Source: JAWXBM01 sp037968555 (GTDB lineage Bacteria > Pseudomonadota > Gammaproteobacteria > Xanthomonadales > SZUA-36). Taken from it: a stretch of 15,477 nt of DNA. The notes beneath the pieces were generated by a model. That model saw nothing but the letters and a program-made list of their open reading frames with translations, ran no database searches and was not told the DNA's origin. The stretch is from NCBI GenBank assembly GCA_037968555.1, contig JBBKVS010000315.1:1-15477 (forward strand). The letters run 5' to 3'. The stretch's first letter is position 1, and every line of letters starts with the position of its first letter. The position numbers and the translations under genes were made by a program. Shown piece after piece: positions 1 to 7,486 of this stretch.

Positions 1-1530
1 CCGGTCTTCTTTAAAACCATGTTGCAGTGGATCAATGAAGCCAGTGCCGAAGAAATACGCCAGGTGGCCAGGGACTGGCTGTCCGATGGGCGTTACCAGC
101 TGGACGTGCTGCCTTTTCCGGAATATCAGGCAGCCAACAAGGGCGTGGATCGCAGCAAGGGCTTGCCGCAAGTGGGCAGTTTGCCGGAAATGAATTTTCC
201 AAAAATACAACGTGGCCAGCTACGCAATGGTATCGAAGTACAGTTGATCGTTCGCCCCGCCCTGCCGATCGTTGATGTGGCCATTCAGTTTGATGCCGGA
301 TATGCCGCTGATAGGGGCATCAAATTGGGCACAGCCAGCTTTACCCTGGACATGCTGGATGAAAGTACGCGCAATCGTAGCGCGCTGGAAATCAATGCTG
401 AGTCCGAACGCCTGGGTGCTGAAATCGACAGCGGCTCCAATCTGGACACTTCAACGGTTTACCTGGCGGCGCTCAAGCAGAATCTCGCACCATCCATTGC
501 GCTGTTTGCCGATGTAGTGCGCAACCCAGCCTTCAGCTCCGAGGAAGTGGAGCGCATGCGGGTGCGCCTGCTGGCCGGGCTGGAGCAGGAGAAAAATCAA
601 CCCATTGGCGTGGCATTGCGAACCTTGCCGCCGCTGCTTTATGGTGTTGATCACGCCTACGGCATTCCTTTCACCGGCAGTGGCACCGAAGAATCCATCA
701 ACGAGATGGAACGCGAAGACCTCGAGCGGTTTCACAACGATTGGTTACGCCCGGAAAACGCCAGCTTGTTCGTGGTGGGCGCCACTACCATAGACGAAAT
801 ACTGCCGCTGCTGGAAAACGCTTTCGGCGACTGGAAAGTACGGGGTGACCGGCCACCTGCCAAGCAGATCAGCGTTGTGCCGCTGGCCAGCAGTACGCGG
901 GTATTCCTGGTCGACAAACCCGACTCACCTCAATCGCTGATTCTGGCGGGCCATGTCGCGCCGCCCACCGGTGCGGCCAACAATATCGCCATCGAAGCCT
1001 TGAATGATATCGTTGGCGGCACTTATTCAGCCCGGGTCAACCAGCAGCTGCGGGTGCAAAAGCAATGGTCCTATGGCGCCTTCACTTTCATGTCCGATGC
1101 GCGCGGCCAAAGGCCCTGGATGATCTATGCCCCGGTGCAAACCGACAAAACCGCAGAGGCGGTACAGGAGTTACTCAATGTGTTGCAGCAATTCCAGCGC
1201 GAACAACCGGCCACGGCAGCCGAACTGAACCGCGTGGTACGGAACAATGTATTCAGCTTGCCGGGGCAATATGAAACCAATGCAGCTGTGCTCAATGCCA
1301 TGCTGGCCAATCAGCGCTTTGCTCGGGCCGATGACTATGTATCCAGGCTGGCAGGACAATACCAGTCTTTAAGCCTGGAACAGATTCAGACCACTGCTGA
1401 TGCCGTGTTGCATCCGCAGGCGCTGACCTGGGTCATCGTCGGTGATGCGGCGAAAATCCGCGAGAGCCTGGAAAAGCTGAAACTCGCAGTCGTGCAGAGC
1501 ATGGACAGCGATGGCAATATACTCCCTTGA
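1..1530 (+). CDS. M16 family (insulinase/PqqL-like) peptidase, C-terminal half, 5' truncated by window
   Basis: The reading frame is open from base 1 and the residues before the first ATG (base 19) fit the family, so the gene begins upstream; 509 codons are visible. M16 proteins are zinc peptidases built from repeated alpha/beta domains that close into a chamber. Codons 1-50 look like the tail of the N-terminal half. From about codon 65 a second M16 half begins, with strand-rich NGIEV and GASLT-like segments. The zinc motif HxxEH is absent here (the equivalent stretch reads SFTLDMLDEST), which is normal for the C-terminal half; the active site should lie upstream of the window. The substrate-binding R/Y pair of the C-terminal half is present at codons 351 and 358 (LRVQKQWSYG), with the 7-residue spacing seen in insulysin. 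Such proteins of about 900 residues are usually exported, but the signal peptide is not visible. The substrate is unknown. Confidence 0.88.
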   Translation, partial: PVFFKTMLQWINEASAEEIRQVARDWLSDGRYQLDVLPFPEYQAANKGVDRSKGLPQVGSLPEMNFPKIQRGQLRNGIEVQLIVRPALPIVDVAIQFDAGYAADRGIKLGTASFTLDMLDESTRNRSALEINAESERLGAEIDSGSNLDTSTVYLAALKQNLAPSIALFADVVRNPAFSSEEVERMRVRLLAGLEQEKNQPIGVALRTLPPLLYGVDHAYGIPFTGSGTEESINEMEREDLERFHNDWLRPENASLFVVGATTIDEILPLLENAFGDWKVRGDRPPAKQISVVPLASSTRVFLVDKPDSPQSLILAGHVAPPTGAANNIAIEALNDIVGGTYSARVNQQLRVQKQWSYGAFTFMSDARGQRPWMIYAPVQTDKTAEAVQELLNVLQQFQREQPATAAELNRVVRNNVFSLPGQYETNAAVLNAMLANQRFARADDYVSRLAGQYQSLSLEQIQTTADAVLHPQALTWVIVGDAAKIRESLEKLKLAVVQSMDSDGNILP

Positions 1531-1621
1531 TGGGTGACAACAACCTTGAACCTGCTGGCCGGCTTTACCGGTCGCAAATAGTCCAGGTTAGTGCCTGGCA
1601 AAACCCCGGAGTAATTCAAGC

Positions 1622-2005
1622 ATGAACCTGGAAAAAGTCTTTTTTGCGTTTTTCATAGTGCTGGCCTTAACCCTGAACTTCGGGTTTTTTATCGGCGACC
1701 TGGATAATCCCGATCATCACCATGCCATCGAGCTGGGTGCAGCGCTGATCGTCAGCATCATTGCCACCATTTTGAAATTTGGCGATCGCTCGCAGCTGGG
1801 CAATGTGATGCTGGCCACCAGCCTGGTTGCTGATTTGCAGTTACTGGCCGCCATCATCGCCTGGATGTATGCCGCCAACGTATCGGACCATGGCCTGACC
1901 AGCAACGTCATTGCCAGTGTGGTGTCGCTGTCCGGTGGTGCCCTGTTGGCCAACTTCGTATCGGTGACGCTGCTGGTGGGCGAATCACTCAGTATCCGGC
2001 GCTGA
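1622..2005 (+). CDS. Small four-helix inner-membrane protein (DUF6394-like)
   Basis: A 127-residue protein with four probable membrane helices at about residues 5-24, 35-52, 62-84 and 96-120, short charged loops, and a DNPDHHH stretch (28-34) between helices 1 and 2 that ends in three histidines. The ATG is preceded by GGAG at 1608-1611 with a 10-base spacer. It resembles the uncharacterised family DUF6394, which I recall being found beside potassium-channel genes in gammaproteobacteria; this assignment is from memory and not checked. The gene lies 91 bp after the peptidase gene and 50 bp before the RCK channel gene on the same strand, so an accessory subunit or co-regulated partner of the channel is a reasonable inference. 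No enzymatic motif is visible. Confidence 0.75.
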   Translation: MNLEKVFFAFFIVLALTLNFGFFIGDLDNPDHHHAIELGAALIVSIIATILKFGDRSQLGNVMLATSLVADLQLLAAIIAWMYAANVSDHGLTSNVIASVVSLSGGALLANFVSVTLLVGESLSIRR

Positions 2006-2055
2006 GGCTGGATCGGTTAAATTGTTGAAGCCAACCCTGCAGACCCAGCAAACGC

Positions 2056-3753
2056 ATGAATGACATCATCTGGCTGACCATCAGGCGGCTGCGCGTGCCG
2101 CTGATCGTCATGATCATTGTCTACTTCCTGTCCGTCTTGGGCATGGTACTGATACCCGGTGTGGATGCGAATGGCCAGGCCGTTCAGCTGAGCTACCTGG
2201 ACGCGTCCTATTTTGTAGCCATACTGGCAACCACCATAGGTTTCGGTGAGATTCCCTACGATTTCACCAGTGCCCAACGGCTGTATGTGTTTTTCATCAT
2301 TCTGCCCAATGTGGCAGCATGGCTGTATTCTTTCGGCACCATTTTAGGCCTGTTGCTGGATCCGCAGTTTCGTGGCGTCATGCAACGATCCCGTTTTGAA
2401 CAGCGGGTAGCCCGACTGCCGCATAAGTTTTTTATCGTCTGTGGCTTTGGCAATACCGGCAGCATGATCGTTGATGCCCTGCTGCACCGCGGTTACAAGG
2501 CCGTGGTACTGGAGCGCGAGGATGCCGTCATTCACGGCATGATACTGCGCGAGGCTGTGGCGGATGTTCCAGCCCTGGCTGGCGATGTAACCGACCGACG
2601 ACTGCTGGAAATGGCCGGCCTGATGAGTCCCCTGTGCAAAGCCGTTATAACCATAACCAATGATGACCACGCCAACCTCACAGTAGCCATAACCAGCAAG
2701 CTGTTGCGCCCCGACCTGCCGGTAATGGCCCGCAGTGAAACGCCCATGGCTTCCGACAACATGGCCTCTTTTGGCACCGATCATATTGTCGATCCTTACG
2801 AAATATTCGCTGCACGTTTTTACCTGGCCTTGACTTCACCGATCAAATACCTGGTGCAGGATTGGATCATCAGCGTGCCAGGCAGCGAGCTGCGTAAACC
2901 TCTGAAACCACCATCCGGTCATTGGATACTGTGTGGCCTCGGCCGCTTCGGCACGCGCATTGCCGCCCGTCTGGAGGAAGCGGCCCAGCCGTACACCGTG
3001 GTCGATGTGCATCCGGATCGGATATCCGGCCTGGTCAACGGTGTGCTGGGGCGAGGAACCGAGGCCAGCACCTTGCTTGAAGCCGGCGTAAAAGACGCCG
3101 TTGGCATAGTGGCGGGCACGGGTGATGACGTTGACAACCTGTCCATACTCATGACGGCACAGCAGCTGAATCCCAACCTGTTTTTGGTTGCCCGGCAGGA
3201 ACGCCAGCAAAACGACCAATTGTTTGCCGCCTCACATGCCGACCTGGTAGCCAAGCGCAGCCTGATCGTAGCGCGCCGCATCCTGTCGATCTGTACCACG
3301 CCCTTGCTGCAAACCTTTCTGCATCACCTGGTGCAGGAAGACGAAAATTTTGCCCATCATGTGGCCTCAAGGCTGCAGTCCTCGCTCAAAGGTTATGCGC
3401 CCAGCATCTGGACCCAGGAACTGAGTGGTTCACTGTCTGAAGGCGTGGTAACCGCCAGGAAAACCGGCCTGAAAGTCAGACTGGAACACATCAGCTTTAA
3501 TTCCCGCAAGGCGAATACACCACCTTTGCCCTGTGTCTGCCTGCTTCTGCAACGGGGGGCAGGACGAATATTCCTGCCGGATGCTACACAGGAATTGCAT
3601 GCAGGCGACCAGCTGCTGTTTGCGGGGCGCGAATCCGCGCGCATAGAAATTGCCTGGACTTTGACCGAGCCGGATGTAGTCATTGCCAATGCTCGCGGCA
3701 AATCGGTTCCGCGCGGCGCTCTGTTCCGCTGGTTAGAGCAACGTAAGAACTAA
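2056..3753 (+). CDS. Potassium-channel-like protein: two TM helices, pore loop and two tandem RCK/TrkA-N domains
   Basis: A 565-residue protein. Residues about 14-34 form TM1, 48-65 the pore helix and filter TTIGFGE (59-65, a variant of the TVGYG potassium filter), and 75-102 TM2. A first Rossmann RCK domain follows with the nucleotide motif GFGNTG (130-135) and an acidic residue ending strand 2 (ERE, 153-155). A second RCK begins at about 288 with GLGRFG (294-299) and VDVHPD (316-321). The C-terminal 475-535 region, ending in HAGDQLLFAG, resembles a TrkA-C domain. Two RCK domains fused behind one pore recall the double-RCK gating ring of BK-type channels rather than MthK, which has one RCK per chain. 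The role is probably ligand- or nucleotide-gated K+ flux at the inner membrane; selectivity with Phe in the filter is not proven. No convincing Shine-Dalgarno precedes the ATG. It is probably co-transcribed with the small membrane protein upstream. Confidence 0.88.
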   Translation: MNDIIWLTIRRLRVPLIVMIIVYFLSVLGMVLIPGVDANGQAVQLSYLDASYFVAILATTIGFGEIPYDFTSAQRLYVFFIILPNVAAWLYSFGTILGLLLDPQFRGVMQRSRFEQRVARLPHKFFIVCGFGNTGSMIVDALLHRGYKAVVLEREDAVIHGMILREAVADVPALAGDVTDRRLLEMAGLMSPLCKAVITITNDDHANLTVAITSKLLRPDLPVMARSETPMASDNMASFGTDHIVDPYEIFAARFYLALTSPIKYLVQDWIISVPGSELRKPLKPPSGHWILCGLGRFGTRIAARLEEAAQPYTVVDVHPDRISGLVNGVLGRGTEASTLLEAGVKDAVGIVAGTGDDVDNLSILMTAQQLNPNLFLVARQERQQNDQLFAASHADLVAKRSLIVARRILSICTTPLLQTFLHHLVQEDENFAHHVASRLQSSLKGYAPSIWTQELSGSLSEGVVTARKTGLKVRLEHISFNSRKANTPPLPCVCLLLQRGAGRIFLPDATQELHAGDQLLFAGRESARIEIAWTLTEPDVVIANARGKSVPRGALFRWLEQRKN

Positions 3754-3897
3754 GGAAACTCGGGTTTATTCAGAGTTTCCTTGGCACATGGACGTGCCAA
3801 CATTTTCAATGATTTTAAATCATTGAAAATGAAGCCTAACAAAAATCACACTTTTTGTTAGGCGTACTCTGATAATTCATGGATGAATTATTCAGAG
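3752..3897. repeat. Array of five successive inverted repeats between convergent genes
   Basis: The gap between the channel gene and the omega-amidase gene is nearly filled by hairpins. H1: 10-bp arms 3752-3761/3773-3782, loop 11. H2: 7-bp arms TTGGCAC/GTGCCAA, 3781-3787/3794-3800. H3: 15-bp perfect arms 3801-3815/3817-3831 around a single T. H4: 12-bp perfect arms 3834-3845/3852-3863, loop TCACAC. H5: arms 3867-3880/3883-3897 with a one-base bulge. H1 and H2 overlap by two bases. None is followed by a typical long T run on either strand, so although one or more may stop transcription from both sides, the array is more than a simple bidirectional terminator. H2 and H5 both carry CATGGA at or beside the turn. 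A copy of TTATTCAGAG sits in H1 (3766-3775) and in H5 (3888-3897). Confidence 0.85.
3834..3863. terminator. Possible bidirectional terminator hairpin (strongest candidate in the array)
   Basis: The inverted repeat GCCTAACAAAAA / TTTTTGTTAGGC has a 6-base loop, and the distal arm on each strand begins with five T. It lies about 80 bp past the channel stop and about 50 bp past the omega-amidase stop, where a shared terminator would be expected. The T run is inside the stem rather than after it, so intrinsic termination is uncertain. The ends GCCTAAC and GTTAGGC also match integron attC core-site consensus, but the element is too short for a normal attC. Confidence 0.4.
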
Positions 3898-3910
3898 CTT
3901 CATTAAGCAT

Positions 3911-4705
3911 TCAGGATTGGCAAAGAGTGAAGTCGTCCGCGTCAGCCTGGAACGGAAACTGTTGGCGTATCTCGTCCAGCTGCTGCAGTTTCAGACTGAC
4001 AATTTGTGATTGCTCAGTACCTTGCAGATCTGCCAACTCATTACCCAGTGGATCATAAGCCTGGCTGCGGCCGGGATAGGCCAGACCATTGCCATCCTCA
4101 CCCACGCGGTTGATACCGATTACGTAAGCCTGATTTTCAATGGCCCGGGCGCGCAACAATGCCATCCAGTGCGCCACTCGTTTTTCCGGCCAGTTGGCCA
4201 CGAAAATCTGCAGGTCAAAATCATTGCGGCTGCGGCACCAAACCGGGAAGCGCAGGTCGTAGCAGATTTGTGGATTGATACGCCATTCTTTCAAGTTCCA
4301 CACCAGACGCTGCTTGCCGTCCACGTAACGCTTGTTCTCCCCGCCAAAAGCAAACAGATGACGTTTGTCATAATGCTGCACATCGCCTTCGGGAGTAACG
4401 AAAACAAGACGGTTAAAACGCTTGCCCTGCTCCACGATCACGGCACTGCCGGCCATGGCAGCGTCGTATTGCTGCGCCATGGCCTGCATCCACTGCACCG
4501 TTGGGCCCGTCATGTCTTCCTCGGGCATGTCGCTGTCGCCCAGAAAGCCGGTGGTAAAGGTTTCCGGAAAAATGGCCAGATCGAAATCAGCCGATTCTCT
4601 GGCTTTGGCCAGCAATTCCCCAAGGTGTGCGCGGTTGGCAGCCGGATCTTTCCAGCTCAGCTGGGCCTGCACCATCAAAACCTGCAAATTGGACGATCTG
4701 CTCAA
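3911..4705 (-). CDS. Carbon-nitrogen hydrolase, probable omega-amidase (YafV/Nit2-like)
   Basis: Nitrilase-superfamily protein of 264 residues when started at the TTG at 4705-4703. That start is chosen because the core strand NLQVLMVQAQL begins only five residues later, and GGAG (4713-4716) sits 7 bases upstream; an internal Met codon would cut the first strand, and the longer frame runs back into lysS. The catalytic triad is visible: Glu48 (FPETF), Lys114 (YDKRHLF) and Cys148 (QICYDLRFP). YafV/Nit2 omega-amidases hydrolyse 2-oxoglutaramate and 2-oxosuccinamate, alpha-keto amides formed by glutamine and asparagine transamination, and so act in metabolite repair or methionine salvage. The RFP after the Cys and the length fit this subgroup better than plant-type nitrilases. 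It lies one base after the lysS stop, so translation is probably coupled to lysS. Confidence 0.87.
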   Translation of the reverse strand: MSRSSNLQVLMVQAQLSWKDPAANRAHLGELLAKARESADFDLAIFPETFTTGFLGDSDMPEEDMTGPTVQWMQAMAQQYDAAMAGSAVIVEQGKRFNRLVFVTPEGDVQHYDKRHLFAFGGENKRYVDGKQRLVWNLKEWRINPQICYDLRFPVWCRSRNDFDLQIFVANWPEKRVAHWMALLRARAIENQAYVIGINRVGEDGNGLAYPGRSQAYDPLGNELADLQGTEQSQIVSLKLQQLDEIRQQFPFQADADDFTLCQS

Positions 4706-4706
4706 G

Positions 4707-6248
4707 TTAGTGCTCCGGCCGCATATGCGGGAATAACAACACATCGCGGATAGACGGCGAGTCGGTATAAATCATCACCAGCCGGTCTATGCCTATACCC
4801 TCACCGGCGGTAGGCGGCATGCCGTATTCCAGCGCGCGTATGTAATCGGCATCGTAATGCATGGCTTCAAGATCGCCGGCATCCATACTTTCCACCTGCA
4901 AACGGAAACGCTCGGCCTGGTCTTCCGGATCATTCAGCTCGGAGAATCCATTGGCAATTTCGCGTCCGCCGATAAACAATTCAAAGCGATCGGTGATCAA
5001 GGGATTCTCGTCATTGCGACGGGATAAGGGTGAAACCTCGGTGGGATAGGCGGTGATAAAAACCGGATCCTGCAAATGCGCTTCGGCTACCACGTCAAAC
5101 AATTCCATCAGCAAGCGGCCCGGCCCCCAGGATTTCTCCATGTGGATACTGCGCGCTTTGCAGGCTTCACGCAGTACTTGCTCATCAAACAAGTCGGCAT
5201 CCTGCAAATCTTCAGCATAGCGACGTACCGCAGTTTCTACCGGCAAACGCTCATAGGGACCGGCGAAATTGATTTCCTGCCCCTGGTAAACCAGGCTGGA
5301 AGCACCACCGGTAACGTGCTGAGTCAGGCCGTGCAACAAGGCTTCGGTCAGATCCATCAGGTCTTCATAATCGGCATAAGCCCAATAGAATTCCATCATG
5401 GTGAATTCAGGGTTATGCCGGGTGGAAACCCCTTCATTGCGGAAATTCCGGTTGATCTCGTAGACGCGATCCAGGCCACCGACAATCAGGCGCTTCAGAT
5501 ACAGCTCCGGTGCAATGCGCAGGAACATCTGCAAATCCAGCGCATTGTGGTGAGTCTCAAAAGGCCGTGCAGCAGCCCCACCGGGGATGGGGTGCATCAT
5601 GGGTGTTTCCACTTCGAGAAACTCACGTCCGGGTGCTTCCATAAAGGCGCGGATATAACTGATGATGGAGGAACGGGCGCGAAATACCTTACGCGATTCT
5701 TCATTCATGATCAGGTCGACGTAACGCTGCCGGTAACGTTGTTCGGTATCGGTCAGGCCGTGCCATTTTTCTGGCAAAGGGCGCAGCGCCTTGGCCAGCA
5801 GACGTAACTCATCCGGTTTGATGGACAGCTCGCCTTTTTGGGTGCGGAATATACGACCGCTACCCGCGATGATATCGCCCACGTCCCAATGTTTGAAGGC
5901 CTGGTAAACACCTTCCGGCAGGTTATCGCGCTGGATTACCAGCTGGATATCGCCATCGCGGTCCTGCAGACGTACAAAGGCAATTTTGCCCATCACGCGT
6001 TTGGCCATCATGCGGCCGGCAATGGCAAAGCGATCTGCAACCTGTTCCAGTTCTTCTGTGGAAGCGTCAGCGAATCGTGCCGCCAGTTCAGTGGCACTGG
6101 TATTGCCCTGGAAGTCATTGGGATAGGCTTCCCCCAACTCGCGCAGCTCCGCCAGCTTGCGCCGCCGTTCAGCGATCAGCTTGTTTTCATCCACTTCGGG
6201 AAGTGCCTCGGTATGCGCTTGGGCCTGCTCGGACTGGGGATCACTCAT
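4707..6248 (-). CDS. lysS: Lysine--tRNA ligase, class II
   Basis: A 513-residue protein (E. coli LysS is 505) that charges tRNA-Lys in the cytoplasm. The N-terminal helix contains ERRRKLAELRELG (27-39). An OB-fold anticodon-binding domain covers about 75-150. The class II catalytic core follows, with a motif 2 region VYEINRNFRNEG (262-273) and HNPEFTMMEFYWAY (278-291), and motif 3 GIGIDRLVMIYT (484-495) then SIRDVLLFP (499-507). The start at MSDP is chosen because the upstream extension in this frame runs back into prfB coding sequence and has no homology to LysS; AGGA lies 10 bases before this ATG. The gene starts 20 bp after the prfB stop, the classic prfB-lysS pair, and is followed by the omega-amidase one base after its TAA. 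Confidence 0.97.
   Translation of the reverse strand: MSDPQSEQAQAHTEALPEVDENKLIAERRRKLAELRELGEAYPNDFQGNTSATELAARFADASTEELEQVADRFAIAGRMMAKRVMGKIAFVRLQDRDGDIQLVIQRDNLPEGVYQAFKHWDVGDIIAGSGRIFRTQKGELSIKPDELRLLAKALRPLPEKWHGLTDTEQRYRQRYVDLIMNEESRKVFRARSSIISYIRAFMEAPGREFLEVETPMMHPIPGGAAARPFETHHNALDLQMFLRIAPELYLKRLIVGGLDRVYEINRNFRNEGVSTRHNPEFTMMEFYWAYADYEDLMDLTEALLHGLTQHVTGGASSLVYQGQEINFAGPYERLPVETAVRRYAEDLQDADLFDEQVLREACKARSIHMEKSWGPGRLLMELFDVVAEAHLQDPVFITAYPTEVSPLSRRNDENPLITDRFELFIGGREIANGFSELNDPEDQAERFRLQVESMDAGDLEAMHYDADYIRALEYGMPPTAGEGIGIDRLVMIYTDSPSIRDVLLFPHMRPEH
4713..4716 (-). promoter_or_regulatory. Shine-Dalgarno for the TTG-started omega-amidase
   Basis: GGAG on the minus strand lies inside the last codons of lysS (CCG GAG CAC), 7 bases before the TTG at 4705. 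It supports both the rare start codon and coupling to lysS termination. Confidence 0.6.
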
Positions 6249-6268
6249 GCTTTGGTATTCCTGCTGCT

Positions 6269-7364
6269 TTATAGACCATGCTTCAATGAAGCTTCGATAA
6301 ACTGATCCAGGTCGCCATCCAGCACGGCCTGGGTATTGCCGGTTTCCACGTTGGTGCGCAAATCCTTGATGCGTGACTGATCCAGTACATAGGAACGAAT
6401 CTGGCTGCCCCAACCGATATCGGATTTACTGTCTTCCAATGCCTGGTTGGCTTCATTGCGCTTTTGTAACTCCATTTCATACAGCTTGGCGCGCATCTGC
6501 TTCATGGCCTGGTCTTTGTTCTTGTGCTGCGATCGCTCATTCTGGCATTGCACCACGATACCGCTGGGAATGTGGGTAATGCGCACGGCGGAATCGGTGG
6601 TATTGACGTGCTGGCCACCCGCACCGGAAGATCGATAAATATCGATACGCAGGTCCACCGGATTGATTTCGATCACAATCGTGTCGTCAATTTCGGGAGA
6701 AACGAAAACAGCTGCAAATGACGTATGCCGACGGTTGCCCGAGTCGAACGGAGATTTACGCACCAGGCGGTGCACACCCGTTTCGGTGCGGCTCCAGCCA
6801 TAGGCGTACTCGCCTTTGATGTGAATGGTGGCGCTTTTGATACCCGCTACGTCGCCGGCCGAGACTTCAATCAAGTCGGCTTCCCAGCCTTTGCGTTCGG
6901 CCCAGCGCAGGTACATGCGCAGGAGCATTTCCGCCCAGTCCTGGGCTTCAGTGCCGCCCGATCCGGATTGGATGTCGAGGTAACAGTGGTTCGCGTCCAT
7001 TTCGCCGGAGAACATGCGCTCGAATTCCAGCTGCGCAACTTCCGCTTCCATTTGTTCCAGGTCGACTACTACTGACCTGAGAACTTCTTCGTCTGATTCT
7101 TCCTTGGCCAGCTGCAGCATCTCCGCCGCATCGCTGAGGGCTTGCTGCATTTTTGCCAGCGTGCTGACTACGGCGTCCAGCCGGGAACGTTCGCGGCCTA
7201 ATTCCTGAGCATGCTCGGGATCATCCCAAACCTTGGGATTTTCCAATTCGCGATTGACTTCTTCCAGGCGGTCACACTTGCCAGCATAGTCAAAGGTACC
7301 CCCTGAGCCCTTCCGAGCGGCTCTGCAGGTCTTCGATCTGGTACAGGTATTGATTGGTTTCCAC
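6269..7364 (-). CDS. prfB: Peptide chain release factor 2, with programmed +1 frameshift
   Basis: RF2 recognises UGA and UAA stop codons and triggers peptide release on the ribosome. The gene is read as codons 1-24 from a GTG start (7364-7362) through CTT (7295-7293). The first base of the in-frame TGA (7292) is then skipped and reading resumes at GAC (7291) to the stop at 6269, giving 364 residues (E. coli RF2 365). The N-terminal peptide ends LRGYL and continues DYAGKCDRLEEVN, as in E. coli. The stop-codon recognition motif SPF is at 204-206, and the hydrolysis motif GGQ at 249-251. The position matching E. coli 246 is Ser (RSSGAGGQ), not the poorly active Thr of K-12. A GGTGAG lies upstream of the GTG with a 7-base spacer. 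The gene is first in a prfB-lysS-amidase run. A naive ORF call would miss the first 24 codons and give a false N-terminus. Confidence 0.96.
7289..7304 (-). promoter_or_regulatory. prfB: RF2 autoregulatory +1 frameshift site
   Basis: The minus strand reads AGG GGG TAC CTT TGA C. It has the internal Shine-Dalgarno-like AGGGGG (7304-7299), the slippery CTT codon (7295-7293) and the in-frame UGA (7292-7290) followed by C. It matches the E. coli site except for TAC in place of TAT. When RF2 is scarce, UGA is read slowly, the ribosome slips +1 on CUU, and full-length RF2 is made; when RF2 is abundant the 24-residue peptide terminates. Confidence 0.95.
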
Positions 7365-7407
7365 TTACAACTCACCGGCCACTATGGGCCTTTTAACAAA
7401 GCGCAGC

Positions 7408-7413
7408 ATATTA
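7408..7413 (-). promoter_or_regulatory. Possible -10 box for prfB
   Basis: TAATAT on the minus strand lies about 44 bases upstream of the prfB GTG in an otherwise GC-richer context. No good -35 hexamer is found 16-18 bases further upstream, so this is weak. Confidence 0.25.
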
Positions 7414-7429
7414 CACCAAAGCAGGCGCA

Positions 7430-7486
7430 GAGTAATTTATTGGGAAATTTGCTGAGTAATCCACTGGGTAATTTAACGAGTAAGCC
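7430..7486. repeat. 24-bp imperfect tandem repeat, about 2.4 copies
   Basis: Unit 1 is 7430-7453, unit 2 is 7454-7477, and a partial third begins at 7478 (GAGTAAGCC). Each unit starts GAGTAA. Units 1 and 2 share GAGTAAT, TGGG and AATTT at the same offsets and match at most of the 24 positions. The repeat sits just upstream of the putative prfB promoter and about 165-220 bp before the cassette start codon. It could be a repeated regulator-binding site or neutral slippage. Confidence 0.65.

Noticed and set aside
322..360. Loss of the zinc motif in the M16 protein read as an inactive enzyme
   Set aside because: This is the C-terminal half, which normally lacks HxxEH. The N-terminal half lies outside the window, so activity cannot be judged.
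1583..1598. CCAGG/CCTGG stem after the M16 peptidase as a terminator
   Set aside because: Only five base pairs with no T run; the following gene is on the same strand and may be co-transcribed.
4010..4753. Plus-strand open frame of 247 codons opposite the omega-amidase
   Set aside because: It lies antisense to a gene with full catalytic residues, has no family resemblance and no ribosome site. It is a codon-bias shadow.
5076..5807. Plus-strand open frame of 243 codons opposite lysS
   Set aside because: Antisense shadow of a clearly conserved aminoacyl-tRNA synthetase, with no recognisable protein features.
7290..7292. In-frame TGA near the prfB start read as a nonsense mutation or sequencing error
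   Set aside because: It sits exactly in the conserved RF2 frameshift context, and the +1 frame continues the protein at full length.
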